From: Marinobacter lutaoensis
GTDB taxonomy: Bacteria; Pseudomonadota; Gammaproteobacteria; Pseudomonadales; Oleiphilaceae
DNA: 64,000 nt
NCBI RefSeq assembly: GCF_001981305.1
Contig: NZ_MSCW01000008.1
Location: forward strand, 186,001 to 250,000
Direction of reading: 5' to 3'
The notes under the pieces are model-generated. The model was not told where the DNA came from and ran no database searches. It saw only the letters and a list, made by a program, of their open reading frames with translations. Shown piece after piece: positions 33,146 to 42,229 of the stretch (positions are counted from its first letter, which is position 1; each line of letters begins with the position of its first letter). A program made the translations under genes and the position numbers.

Positions 33146-34432
33146 TCAGGATTGTGTGGTTGCCGGGCGTTTTTTCCGCTTCTTCGGATGCACGATGGCG
33201 GCTTTCACCACATTGTCCTTGATCTGCAGTACCTCGACCCGGTGGCCGTCCACCTTCAGGCAGACGTTGGTCTCGGGAATGTTTTCCAGGGTTTCCGTGA
33301 TCAGGCCGTTCAGGGTTTTCGGACCGTCGGTCGGCAGCTTCCAGCCCAGGGTCTTATTGATGGTCCGCACTGGGGTGCCGCCATCGATGATGAAGGTCCC
33401 GTCCTCCTGGGGAATGATGTCCGGGCTGGTGGCGGCGTAGTCGGTGGTGAATTCGCCCACGATTTCTTCCAGGATATCCTCCAGCGTTGCCAGGCCGAGC
33501 ACGTCGCCGTACTCATCCACCACCATACCGAACCGGCGCTTTTCTTTCTGGAAGTTGAGCAGCTGGGTATTCAGGGGAGTGCTCTCGGGGATGAAATAGG
33601 GCTCCTGGCACAGCTGCATGATCATGGCCTTGTTGACCTCCTCCTGTTGCAGCAGTTTGGAAACGCTGCGCAGATGCAGGATGCCGAGGATGTTGTTGAT
33701 GTCGCCCCTGTACACCGGCAACCGGGTGTGCTGGCTGCTTCGCAACTGGCGCAGGATGGTGTCGGTGTCGTCATCCAGATCGATGCCGATGACCTCGTTG
33801 CGCGGCACCATGATGTCGTTGACGGTCACCTTTTCCAGGTCCAGGATGCTGACCAGCATATCCTTGTGCTTGGCGGGGATCAGTGCCCCCGCCTCATTGA
33901 CCAGGGTGCGCAGTTCCTCGCGGCTGAGGTGCTCGCTGGACGCCTCCTCCGGCGACACCTTCAACAGCTTGAGAATCAGGCCGGTGAAAAGGTTGACGGC
34001 CCAGACAATCGGATACAGTGCCTTGAGCAGCGGGCCAAGCACATGGCTGGCGGGGAAGGCAATCTTCTCTGGAAATAGCGCCGCCAGGGTCTTTGGAGTG
34101 ACCTCCGCGAAAATCAGAATGACGATGGTCAGCAGCAGGGTGGCGATGGCAATACCAGCGTCGCCCCAGAGGCGCATGGCGATGACCGTGGCGATCGATG
34201 AGGCCAGAATGTTGACAAAGTTATTGCCAATAAGAATGACGCCGATCAGCTGGTCGGTCCGCTGCAGCAGGGCCTGAGCGCGTCGGGCTCCCTTGTGCCC
34301 GGTTTTCGCCATGTGCTTCAGGCGGTACCGGTTCAGGGACATCATTCCCGTTTCCGAGCTGGAGAAGAATCCCGACAGGAGAATGAGGGCGACGAGAAGG
34401 ATAAACAGCGCGGTGAGCGATGTTTCGTTCAA
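33146..34432 (-). CDS. HlyC/CorC-family (CNNM/CBS) transporter, YfjD/CorB-like
   Basis: 428 aa, TTG start at 34432 chosen because the N-terminus (LLSGFFSSSETGMMSLNRYRL) then matches the family. A DUF21/CNNM membrane domain of three to four helices is followed by a CBS pair (MVPRNEVIGIDLDD...VVDEYGDVLGLATLEDILEE) and a CorC_HlyC domain. The family is linked to Mg2+/Co2+ efflux and sodium/magnesium exchange. Its position beside ypjD and ffh matches E. coli yfjD-ypjD-ffh. A Lys-rich tail ends the protein. Confidence 0.9.
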   Translation of the reverse strand: MNETSLTALFILLVALILLSGFFSSSETGMMSLNRYRLKHMAKTGHKGARRAQALLQRTDQLIGVILIGNNFVNILASSIATVIAMRLWGDAGIAIATLLLTIVILIFAEVTPKTLAALFPEKIAFPASHVLGPLLKALYPIVWAVNLFTGLILKLLKVSPEEASSEHLSREELRTLVNEAGALIPAKHKDMLVSILDLEKVTVNDIMVPRNEVIGIDLDDDTDTILRQLRSSQHTRLPVYRGDINNILGILHLRSVSKLLQQEEVNKAMIMQLCQEPYFIPESTPLNTQLLNFQKEKRRFGMVVDEYGDVLGLATLEDILEEIVGEFTTDYAATSPDIIPQEDGTFIIDGGTPVRTINKTLGWKLPTDGPKTLNGLITETLENIPETNVCLKVDGHRVEVLQIKDNVVKAAIVHPKKRKKRPATTQS

Positions 34433-34510
34433 AGGGGGACGTCCTTATATTGCCGACAAGTTGGGAACATAGGGTGTGGCCCGGCGGGGTGTCAAGGCCC
34501 CGGTGGCGGA

Positions 34511-35317
34511 TCAGCCGCCCCGGTGGAAGACCAGCTCCAGAACGAACTTGCTGCCATAAAAAGCGATCATCAGCAGCAGGCAGCCGGCCAGGGTCCAGCG
34601 GCTGGCCGTCATGCCGCGCCAGCCCTGGGTGTAGCGGCCGATCAGCAGCGCCACGAACACCGCCAGGGACAACAGGGAGAACAGGGTCTTGTGGGCCAGA
34701 TCCTGGGCGAACAGATCCTTGATGAACAGGGCGCCGGTGATGATGGCCAGCACCAGCAGCACTACCCCGGCCCAGACCATTTCGAACAGCAGGGATTCCA
34801 TGGTTTGCAGCGGCGGCAGGTTGCGCACCAGGATGCTGTTGTAGTTGCGCTTGAGTTGTCGGTTCTGGAAGTACAGCAGAATGGCCTGGATGGCGGCCAG
34901 GGTGAACAGGCTGTAGGCGGTCACCGACAGCGCCACGTGGGACAGCATGCCGTAGCTCTCGTCCGATACCAGTTTCGATGGCGTATGGGTCACCAGCACG
35001 GCGATGATGGTCAAGGTGGCCAGTGGGTACACCACCAGGAACAAGCTTTGCACCGGCTTTTTCAGATTGAGCCCCAGCAGAAGCAGCACGATCAGCCAGG
35101 AGATCAGCAACGAGCTCTTGAAGAAACTGGTGTCGAGGGCGCCGTCATGGTAGACGGTCTGGGAAATCAGCAGGCCGTGGCTGGTGAGGGCCAGCAGGCC
35201 GATCAGCGTGGTGATGGCCAGGTTGGCCTGGATGCGGCCCCGAAACTGGAGTGCCTGCAACGCGGTACCGATGCTGTACAGGAAAAGCGAGGTTACCGCG
35301 AGAATCAGCGTTCCCAT
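34511..35317 (-). CDS. ypjD: YpjD/CcsA-type cytochrome c assembly family membrane protein
   Basis: 268 aa, about eight hydrophobic helices from the very N-terminus (LILAVTSLFLYSIGTAL) to the C-terminus (TLAGCLLLMIAFYG). The CcsA/HemX-like core includes the histidine-containing helix GMLSHVALSVTAYSLFTLA. Located in the inner membrane. The family handles heme in cytochrome c biogenesis, but the role of the YpjD branch is not defined. It is divergent from ffh, the conserved gammaproteobacterial arrangement. Confidence 0.88.
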   Translation of the reverse strand: MGTLILAVTSLFLYSIGTALQALQFRGRIQANLAITTLIGLLALTSHGLLISQTVYHDGALDTSFFKSSLLISWLIVLLLLGLNLKKPVQSLFLVVYPLATLTIIAVLVTHTPSKLVSDESYGMLSHVALSVTAYSLFTLAAIQAILLYFQNRQLKRNYNSILVRNLPPLQTMESLLFEMVWAGVVLLVLAIITGALFIKDLFAQDLAHKTLFSLLSLAVFVALLIGRYTQGWRGMTASRWTLAGCLLLMIAFYGSKFVLELVFHRGG

Positions 35318-35499
35318 GACGTCCTTAATCGCACTCTTGGCTGGAAAGCGGATACAAGTCCCATCCGATTTGACCGGGCTGGTCGTTTCGGGGCGATAGT
35401 CTGGTTATAATGTCGCGATTATGCAACAGGAATCAAGGCGCCGCGCCGCCGGTGGCCCGATTCGGCATTCACTTTTTCTCCCGGATACGGAAGAGACGC

Positions 35500-36879
35500 A
35501 TGTTTGAAAATCTTCAGGACCGGCTTTCCGGTAGTTTGCGCAAGATTACCGGTCAGGCACGGCTGACCGACGACAACATCAAGGACACGCTGCGCGAGGT
35601 GCGCAAGGCGCTGCTGGAGGCGGATGTTGCCCTTCCGGTGGTCAAAGCGTTCGTGGAGAGTGTGCGCAAGCGGGCGATTGGCCAAGAAGTCCAGCGCAGC
35701 CTGACGCCGGGCCAGGTGTTCGTGAAGGTCGTCCAGCAGGAGCTGGAGCGGGTGATGGGGTCGGGCAGCGAACCCTTGAATCTGTCGGTACAGCCACCGG
35801 CGGTGATCATGATGGCGGGTCTGCAGGGCGCCGGTAAGACCACAACGGTGGCCAAACTGTCCCGTTTCCTCAAGGAGCGCCAGAAGAAGACGGTGATGGT
35901 GGTCAGTGCCGACGTATACCGTCCGGCGGCCATCAAGCAGCTGGAGACCCTGGCGGCGGAAGTTGGCGTTGAATTCCATCCCAGCAGCGCCGACCAGGAC
36001 CCCGTGGCCATTGCCGAGGGGGCGATCGCCGCAGCCCGCAGGAAGCATGTGGATGTGGTGATTCTGGATACGGCGGGGCGTTTGCACGTCGATGAGCAGA
36101 TGATGGCGGAAATCGGCCGCCTGCATCGCGCCGTCAACCCGGTGGAAACGCTGTTCGTGGTTGATGCCATGACCGGCCAGGACGCCGCCAATACCGCCAA
36201 GGCCTTCAATGATGCGTTGCCGCTGACCGGCGTGGTGCTGACCAAGACGGACGGCGATGCCCGGGGCGGGGCCGCATTGTCGGTTCGCCACATCACCGGC
36301 AAGCCCATCAAATTCCTCGGGGTGGGCGAGAAGACGGATGCGCTCGAACCCTTCCATCCGGATCGGGTGGCCTCCCGGATTCTGGGGATGGGAGACGTGC
36401 TGTCTCTGATCGAGGAGGCCGAGCGCAAGCTGGACCGTCAAAAAGCGGAGAAACTCACCAAGAAGATCAAGAAAGGCAAGGGCTTTGATCTGGAAGATTT
36501 TCGCGATCAGCTGCAGCAGATGAAAAACATGGGGGGGGTTGCCGGTCTGCTGGACAAGCTGCCGGGCATGGGGCAGATGGCCCAGGTGGCTCAGCAGCAG
36601 GTGAACGACAAGTCCCTGGGGCGGATGGAGGCCATCATCAACTCCATGACGCCCAAGGAGCGCCGTTATCCGGATGTCATCAACAACTCGCGCAAGCGCC
36701 GCATTGCCGCCGGCTCTGGAACTCAGATTCAGGATGTCAATCGGCTGCTCAAGCAGCACAAGCAGATGCAAAAGATGATGAAGAAGTTCGGCAAGAAAGG
36801 CGGTGTTGCCAACATGATGCGCGGCCTGGGTGGGATGATGCCCCCCGGGGGTGGCATGCCGCCGTTCGGACGTATGTAA
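35500..36879 (+). CDS. ffh: signal recognition particle protein Ffh
   Basis: 459 aa from ATG at 35500, GGAAG seven bases upstream; the frame is open further 5' but the Ffh start MFENLQDRLSGSLRKI is standard. The N domain is followed by a GTPase with P-loop GLQGAGKTTT, DTAGRL and TKTDGDARGG, then the Met-rich M domain (QMKNMGGVAGLLDKLPGMGQ, MQKMMKKFGKKGG). With 4.5S RNA it targets nascent membrane proteins to FtsY. It is followed by a terminator and then rpsP. Confidence 0.97.
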   Translation: MFENLQDRLSGSLRKITGQARLTDDNIKDTLREVRKALLEADVALPVVKAFVESVRKRAIGQEVQRSLTPGQVFVKVVQQELERVMGSGSEPLNLSVQPPAVIMMAGLQGAGKTTTVAKLSRFLKERQKKTVMVVSADVYRPAAIKQLETLAAEVGVEFHPSSADQDPVAIAEGAIAAARRKHVDVVILDTAGRLHVDEQMMAEIGRLHRAVNPVETLFVVDAMTGQDAANTAKAFNDALPLTGVVLTKTDGDARGGAALSVRHITGKPIKFLGVGEKTDALEPFHPDRVASRILGMGDVLSLIEEAERKLDRQKAEKLTKKIKKGKGFDLEDFRDQLQQMKNMGGVAGLLDKLPGMGQMAQVAQQQVNDKSLGRMEAIINSMTPKERRYPDVINNSRKRRIAAGSGTQIQDVNRLLKQHKQMQKMMKKFGKKGGVANMMRGLGGMMPPGGGMPPFGRM

Positions 36880-36893
36880 AAAGCCGTATGCCG

Positions 36894-36930
36894 AAAACGG
36901 GAAACGGTCGCTTTTCCCTGTTTTCTTTGC
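36894..36930 (+). terminator. probable terminator between ffh and rpsP
   Basis: AAAACGGGAAA (36894-36904) can pair with TTTCCCTGTTTT (36913-36924) with one bulged T; a CTTTG stretch follows. Confidence 0.55.
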
Positions 36931-37042
36931 TGCTTTTTTGGCATAGAATAGCGGCCCTTTCGAGTATGGGTCTTCGCGCCAACCCGAGTGGCGTGGCGCG
37001 AATCGTACAAAGTTCGTACAACAGAACAGGATATTGGTCGAA

Positions 37043-37282
37043 ATGGTAACAATCCGTTTGGCTCGTGGCGGCTCCAAGAAGCGCCCGTTCTACCATCTGA
37101 CAGTCACTGACAGCCGCAGCCCGCGTGACGGTCGGTTCATTGAGCGCGTTGGTTTCTACAACCCGGTCGCCCGTGGCCAGGAAGAACGTCTGCGTGTGAA
37201 CCAAGAGCGCGTGAACTACTGGCTGGAGCGTGGCGCCCAGACTTCCGAGCGCGTCGCCCAGTTGCTGAAGGCTGCCGGGTAA
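37043..37282 (+). CDS. rpsP: 30S ribosomal protein S16
   Basis: 79 aa. Starts [20 protein letters not shown] as in other S16 proteins; an in-frame TTG nine bases earlier is less likely. It is the first gene of rpsP-rimM-trmD-rplS. TAGAAT (36944-36949) upstream may be the promoter -10, but no good -35 is seen. S16 binds 16S rRNA early in small-subunit assembly. Confidence 0.96.
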   Translation: MVTIRLARGGSKKRPFYHLTVTDSRSPRDGRFIERVGFYNPVARGQEERLRVNQERVNYWLERGAQTSERVAQLLKAAG

Positions 37283-37318
37283 TCGTTTCGGTTGCGTGAA
37301 ATTTCCGGGGTTGCGGGC

Positions 37319-37846
37319 ATGACACAGACTTCGCAGGAAACTGTGCTTGGCCGGATTACCTCGGTGTTTGGGGTTAAGGGGTGGCTCAAGGTCTACTCTT
37401 ACACCGACCCCAGGGAAGGAATCCTGAGCTACCGGAACTGGACCCTGGTTCAGGACGGTCAGCGGATTTCGGCCCGGCTTGAGGACGGTCGCCGCCAGGG
37501 GCAGGGGATCGTGGTCAAGCTGAAAGGTATCGATGACCGCGACCTGGCCCGGAGTTATTGTGGGGCCGAAGTGCGGGTTGCCACCGCCGAACTGCCGGAG
37601 TTGCCCAGTGGCGAATACTACTGGTATCAGCTGGAGGGGCTGGAGGTGGTGACGGTCTCGGGTGACTGCCTGGGCACGGTCAGTCACCTGATGGAAACCG
37701 GGTCCAACGATGTCCTGGTTGTGCAAGGTGGCCCGGGCTCCGTCGACCAGCGTGAGCGGCTGATTCCCTACCTGCCGGAGCAGGTGGTTCAGGACGTGGA
37801 CCTGGCGGGTGGGCGCATGATCGTGGATTGGGATCCGGAGTTCTGA
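37319..37846 (+). CDS. rimM: ribosome maturation factor RimM
   Basis: 175 aa from ATG at 37319. RimM N domain (LGRITSVFGVKGWLKVYSYTDP) and PRC-barrel domain (GEYYWYQLEGLEVVT, LLIPYLPEQVVQDVDLAG-like end) are present. It binds S19 and assists 30S head maturation. It lies in the rpsP-rimM-trmD-rplS operon, 3 bp before trmD. Confidence 0.95.
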   Translation: MTQTSQETVLGRITSVFGVKGWLKVYSYTDPREGILSYRNWTLVQDGQRISARLEDGRRQGQGIVVKLKGIDDRDLARSYCGAEVRVATAELPELPSGEYYWYQLEGLEVVTVSGDCLGTVSHLMETGSNDVLVVQGGPGSVDQRERLIPYLPEQVVQDVDLAGGRMIVDWDPEF

Positions 37847-37849
37847 CGG

Positions 37850-38596
37850 GTGTGGATTGGCGCGGTCAGTCTGTTCCCGGAAATGTTTCGTGCGGTCACG
37901 GATTACGGGATTACCGGGAGAGCGGTTCGGGACGGTCTGCTGACGTTCCGGAGCTGGAATCCCAGGGACTTTACCCACGACCGGCATCGCACGGTGGACG
38001 ACCGGCCCTATGGTGGCGGTCCCGGCATGCTGATGAAGATACAGCCGCTGCGGGATGCTATTCATGCGGCTCGGGAGGCGGCACCCGGTAAGCCCTGCGT
38101 GGTTTATCTGTCGCCCCAGGGAGAAACCCTGACGCAGTCTGTTGTCGAATCCCTCGCGGAGGCGCGACAGCTGATTCTGGTCTCGGGGCGGTACGAGGGT
38201 GTTGATGAGCGCCTGATCTCGACGGAAGTCGATCGGGAAGTGTCACTGGGTGATTTTGTTCTTTCCGGTGGCGAGCTGGCGGCCATGGCCGTCATTGATG
38301 CGGTGACTCGCCTCATTCCCGGCGCGCTGGGCCACGCGCAGTCGGCGGAGCAGGACTCCTTCGCCGATGGCTTGCTGGATTGCCCGCATTACACCCGGCC
38401 CGAGGTCTACGAGGGTTTGGCGGTGCCGGAAGTCTTGTTGGGCGGGCACCATGAGCAGATCCGGCGTTGGCGGCTGAAGGAGTCGCTGAGGCGAACGCGG
38501 GAGCGGCGCCCCGACCTGTTGGCAAAACGGGTGCTGACGGACGAAGAGCGTGAGCTGCTGGAAGAAATTTTGAATGAACCGGGTGTCTCTGAGTGA
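37850..38596 (+). CDS. trmD: tRNA (guanine37-N1)-methyltransferase
   Basis: 248 aa, GTG start three bases after the rimM stop. The SPOUT fold is supported by [20 protein letters not shown], the substrate loop [11 protein letters not shown] and the knotted SAM site ([27 protein letters not shown]). It methylates G37 of several tRNAs to prevent frameshifting. It sits between rimM and rplS. Confidence 0.97.
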   Translation: MWIGAVSLFPEMFRAVTDYGITGRAVRDGLLTFRSWNPRDFTHDRHRTVDDRPYGGGPGMLMKIQPLRDAIHAAREAAPGKPCVVYLSPQGETLTQSVVESLAEARQLILVSGRYEGVDERLISTEVDREVSLGDFVLSGGELAAMAVIDAVTRLIPGALGHAQSAEQDSFADGLLDCPHYTRPEVYEGLAVPEVLLGGHHEQIRRWRLKESLRRTRERRPDLLAKRVLTDEERELLEEILNEPGVSE

Positions 38597-38633
38597 TCAG
38601 GGCATTGAGAGATTGGGTATCAGGAGCATTACG

Positions 38634-38990
38634 ATGAGCGGCAAGAACAACATCATCAGTCAAATTGAAGCAGAACAGATGACCAAGGACATTCCCGCGT
38701 TCGCGCCGGGTGATACCGTGGTCGTTCAGGTTCGTGTCACCGAGGGCAACCGTGAGCGTCTGCAGGCGTTCGAAGGTGTGGTCATCGGCAAGCGTAACCG
38801 TGGCATGAACTCCTCCTTCACCGTTCGTAAGATTTCCTACGGTGTGGGCGTGGAGCGCACGTTCCAGACTTACTCCAAGCTGATCGACAGCATCACCGTC
38901 AAGCGTCGCGGTGACGTGCGTCAGGCCAAGCTGTACTACCTGCGCGATCTGTCCGGCAAGGCGGCGCGCATCAAGGAGAAGCTGGGCTGA
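38634..38990 (+). CDS. rplS: 50S ribosomal protein L19
   Basis: 118 aa from ATG at 38634 with AGGAG upstream. Characteristic segments [33 protein letters not shown] and [20 protein letters not shown] are present. L19 lies at the 30S-50S interface. It is the last gene of the rpsP operon, followed by a strong terminator. Confidence 0.97.
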   Translation: MSGKNNIISQIEAEQMTKDIPAFAPGDTVVVQVRVTEGNRERLQAFEGVVIGKRNRGMNSSFTVRKISYGVGVERTFQTYSKLIDSITVKRRGDVRQAKLYYLRDLSGKAARIKEKLG

Positions 38991-39015
38991 TTGATCCGCG
39001 GATCGGTCAACTGGT

Positions 39016-39050
39016 AAAAAGGCAGCCTCTGAAGGCTGCCTTTTTCTTTT
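39016..39050 (+). terminator. rho-independent terminator after rplS
   Basis: AAAAAGGCAGCCT/AGGCTGCCTTTTT forms a 13-bp perfect stem around loop CTGA, followed by CTTTTT. It closes the rpsP-rplS operon just before xerD. Confidence 0.92.
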
Positions 39051-39062
39051 TGGAGGAGAAGC

Positions 39063-39965
39063 GTGAGAACGCAGGATGAAGCCGTGGTGCGCCGGTTTAC
39101 CGACGCCCTGTGGCTGGAGGAGGGGCTTGGCGAGCGTACCCGGGAGGCTTATCGGAGCGACTTGAAGCGCTTATCCCGATGGCTGGCGCAGCGCCCGGGA
39201 GCCCCCCTGCTGACGGCGGTGCGCCGTTCCGACCTGCTGGCTTGGCTGTCGGCCGGCCTGGCCGAGGGGGTCAAGACCTCCACGGCGGCCCGGCGCCTGT
39301 CCGGGCTCCGGCGTTTCTACCGCTATCTATTGCGGGAAGGGGTGATCGACGAGGACCCTACCTTGCAGATCGACAGTCCCCGATTGCCAAGGCGTCTCCC
39401 GGATACCCTGACGGAAGAGGACGTAGAGTCCCTGCTGGATGCGCCGGACCCCGAGACCGCCCTTGAACTGCGCGACAAGGCAATGCTGGAAATCCTGTAC
39501 GGTTGCGGTCTGAGGGTGTCCGAACTGACCTCGCTGCGGGTTGATCAGGTGAACGTGCGACAGGGCGTGGTGAGAATCACCGGCAAGGGCGACAAGGAGC
39601 GGCTGGTGCCGCTGGGCGAGGAAGCGGTGGACTGGTTGCTCCGATACATGAAGGAGGGGCGACCTGAACTCCTGCAGGGGCGCGCCAGCGACGCTCTGTT
39701 TCCCGGCAGCCGGGGGACTGCCATGACGCGCCAGGCATTCTGGTATCGGCTCCGGCATTACGCCGTGCGCGCGGGTATCGACAAGCCTCTGTCGCCCCAC
39801 ACCCTGCGTCACGCCTTCGCCACCCATCTTCTGAACCACGGAGCCGATCTTCGGGTTGTGCAGATGTTGCTGGGGCATGCCGACCTGTCCACCACCCAGA
39901 TCTATACCCATGTCGCCCGCCAGCGGCTCCAGGCGCTGCATCAGCAGCACCACCCGCGCGGATAG
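39063..39965 (+). CDS. xerD: site-specific tyrosine recombinase XerD
   Basis: 300 aa, GTG start with GGAGGAG upstream. SAM-like N-terminal domain and a catalytic domain with all residues in place: Arg151, Lys175, His246, Arg249, His272 and Tyr281 (HTLRHAFATHLLNHGAD, LLGHADLSTTQIYTHV). With XerC it resolves chromosome dimers at dif. It precedes dsbC, as in several gammaproteobacteria. Confidence 0.95.
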   Translation: MRTQDEAVVRRFTDALWLEEGLGERTREAYRSDLKRLSRWLAQRPGAPLLTAVRRSDLLAWLSAGLAEGVKTSTAARRLSGLRRFYRYLLREGVIDEDPTLQIDSPRLPRRLPDTLTEEDVESLLDAPDPETALELRDKAMLEILYGCGLRVSELTSLRVDQVNVRQGVVRITGKGDKERLVPLGEEAVDWLLRYMKEGRPELLQGRASDALFPGSRGTAMTRQAFWYRLRHYAVRAGIDKPLSPHTLRHAFATHLLNHGADLRVVQMLLGHADLSTTQIYTHVARQRLQALHQQHHPRG

Positions 39966-40076
39966 CGCCGGGTCCTCCGGCAATGTGATATCCTCGCTGA
40001 ACTTTTCCGCCCCGCTCTGGTCGCAAGCAGGGCCAAGTGGCCGTGTCGGCCGACGATTCGCTCATGGGAAGTTGAT

Positions 40077-40820
40077 ATGTTGAAACAGATGATTTGCAAA
40101 CGGTTGCCGCTGGCGTCTCTTGCCGTTGCCGGCCTGCTGTCCGCGACGGTAGCCTCGGCCGGGGATCTCGAGGACGGGATTGCCAAGCGGCTTGAGGCCG
40201 CCGTGCCCGGCCTAGAGGTGTCCTCGGTGATGAAATCGGAGGCCCCCGGTCTCTATGAGGTCGAAAGCAACAACGGCCAGACCATCTACACCACCGAGGA
40301 CGGCCAGTACCTGCTGACGGGGGATCTGCTGAAGATCACCGACACCGGCATTGCCAATGTTTCGGAGCAGGCCCGTGCACGCCAGCGCAAGGCCGCCCTC
40401 GAGGCCTACGGTTCGGACGGGCTGATCCGCTTCCCTGCCAAAGAGGAAAAGGCGGTCATCAACGTGTTCACCGACATCGACTGCCCGTATTGCCGCAAGC
40501 TGCATGACGAGGTGCCTCAGCTGAACCGTTACGGCATTACCGTCAATTACTATGCCTTCCCCCGGTCCGGCCCGGATACACCGTCCTTCCGCAAATACGA
40601 GTCGGTGTGGTGTGCCGACAATCCCCAGGCGGCGATGACTGCGGCCAAATCCGGCCAACCGGTGGAGTCGGCCCAGTGCGACAACCCGGTTCTGGAACAG
40701 TATGAGCTGGGTGGGCGGATCGGCGTCACCGGCACGCCCGCCATCGTACTCGAGGACGGCAACATGATCCGGGGGTATGTGCCGGCCGATACCCTGGCCA
40801 AGGGGCTGGGCCTGCTCTGA
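40077..40820 (+). CDS. dsbC: thiol:disulfide interchange protein DsbC
   Basis: 247 aa with a signal peptide (LPLASLAVAGLLSATVASA, cut before GDLED). An N-terminal dimerisation domain is followed by a thioredoxin-like domain with active site CPYC (in DIDCPYCRKLHDEV) and the cis-Pro loop GVTGTPAIV. A second cysteine pair (VWCADN and AQCDN) matches the DsbC structural disulfide. It isomerises wrong disulfides in the periplasm. Between xerD and hom, as in Pseudomonas-type genomes. Confidence 0.94.
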   Translation: MLKQMICKRLPLASLAVAGLLSATVASAGDLEDGIAKRLEAAVPGLEVSSVMKSEAPGLYEVESNNGQTIYTTEDGQYLLTGDLLKITDTGIANVSEQARARQRKAALEAYGSDGLIRFPAKEEKAVINVFTDIDCPYCRKLHDEVPQLNRYGITVNYYAFPRSGPDTPSFRKYESVWCADNPQAAMTAAKSGQPVESAQCDNPVLEQYELGGRIGVTGTPAIVLEDGNMIRGYVPADTLAKGLGLL

Positions 40821-40916
40821 TCCGCTGGGCGGGGTTATTCCGCCGCCCCTGAATCGGTATACTATGCGACCTTGATTTGAATCCATTCAGTGCCCCTTGG
40901 GATCAGAGGTGAGAGT

Positions 40917-42218
40917 TTGAAAGACGTCAGTGTCGGAATCTGCGGACTGGGAACCGTTGGCGGCGGTACATTCAACGTTTTGACCCGGAACGCCGCGCTC
41001 ATCGCGGGGCGGGCCGGGTGCAACATCCGGATTGCCCGGGTTGCCAGCCGCCGTGGCCGGGATGACCTGGATCTGGGGGGCGTTCCGTTCAGCACCGACA
41101 TTTTCGACGTCGTCAACGACCCGTCGGTGGACGTGGTGGTGGAGCTGATCGGCGGTTACGATGTGGCGCGGGAGCTGGTCCTGGCGGCGATCGCCAATGG
41201 CAAGCATGTGGTGACCGCCAATAAGGCCCTGATCGCGGTGCACGGCAACGAGATCTTCGAGGCTGCCGAGAATGCCGGCGTGGTTGTGGCCTACGAGGCT
41301 GGCGTCGCCGGAGGCATCCCGGTGATCAAGGCGGTCCGGGAAGGCATGGCGGCCAACCGGATTGACTGGATCGCCGGCATCATCAACGGCACCGGTAACT
41401 ATATCCTGACGGAAATGCGGGCCGGCCGGGAATTCTCGGACGTGCTCAAGGAAGCACAGGCGCTGGGCTACGCGGAGGCCGATCCTACGTTCGACGTGGA
41501 AGGTATCGACGCGGCGCACAAGCTGACCATCCTGGCCGCCTCGGGCTTTGGCGTGCCGCTGCAGTTCGACAAGGCGTATACCGAGGGCATCGCCGGAATC
41601 ACCCCCTACGACATCGCCCACGCCGAACTGCTGGGCTATCGCATCAAGCATCTGGGGATTGCCCGCCGGCGCGAGGACGGCATCGAGCTTCGCGTGCACC
41701 CGACATTGGTTCCCCAGAGTCATCTGATTGCCCAGGTGGACGGTGTCCTGAACGCCGTTCTGGTGGACGGCGACGCCGTCGGCCAGACCATGTACTACGG
41801 CCCGGGGGCCGGCGCCGAGGCTACCGCCTCCGCGGTGATCGCGGATATCGTGGACGTGGCGCGCTTGGTGGCCTCGGGCGGCTCTCCCCGGGTCCCGTAT
41901 CTGGGCTTCCGGCCGGAAGCCATGGCGGACCTGGGGGTGCTGCCGATGGAAGACGTCCAGTCCGCCTACTACCTGCGCATCCAGGCGTTCGACCATCCGG
42001 GCGTGCTGGCTAAGATCGCGTCCGTCCTGAGTGAGCATGGCATCAACATCGAATCCATCATGCAGAAGGAATCCGAATTCCGGGATGGACGGATTCCGGT
42101 GATCATTCTGACCCACACGGTCCTGGAACGTCAGATGAACCTGGCGATCGAGGCGCTGGAGTCGCTGTCGGAAATCGATGGCAAGGTGGTGCGCATTCGC
42201 GCGGAAAACTTCAACTGA
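40917..42218 (+). CDS. hom: homoserine dehydrogenase
   Basis: 433 aa from TTG at 40917, which has AGAGG seven bases upstream and gives the usual N-terminus KDVSVGICGLGTVGGGTFNVL. NAD(P)-binding Rossmann domain, catalytic domain (VTANKALIAVHGNEIFEAAE; EGIDAAHKLTILA) and a C-terminal ACT domain (YLRIQAFDHPGVLAKIASVL) for threonine feedback. It makes homoserine for Thr/Met synthesis. thrC follows at 11 bp. TATACT (40858-40863) is the best -10. Confidence 0.95.
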   Translation: MKDVSVGICGLGTVGGGTFNVLTRNAALIAGRAGCNIRIARVASRRGRDDLDLGGVPFSTDIFDVVNDPSVDVVVELIGGYDVARELVLAAIANGKHVVTANKALIAVHGNEIFEAAENAGVVVAYEAGVAGGIPVIKAVREGMAANRIDWIAGIINGTGNYILTEMRAGREFSDVLKEAQALGYAEADPTFDVEGIDAAHKLTILAASGFGVPLQFDKAYTEGIAGITPYDIAHAELLGYRIKHLGIARRREDGIELRVHPTLVPQSHLIAQVDGVLNAVLVDGDAVGQTMYYGPGAGAEATASAVIADIVDVARLVASGGSPRVPYLGFRPEAMADLGVLPMEDVQSAYYLRIQAFDHPGVLAKIASVLSEHGINIESIMQKESEFRDGRIPVIILTHTVLERQMNLAIEALESLSEIDGKVVRIRAENFN

Positions 42219-42229
42219 CAGGTACGCAC

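Noticed and set aside
40827..40848. GGGCGG/CCGCCC hairpin after dsbC
   Set aside because: No T run, and the hom promoter/leader follows immediately; it may be a weak pause site only.
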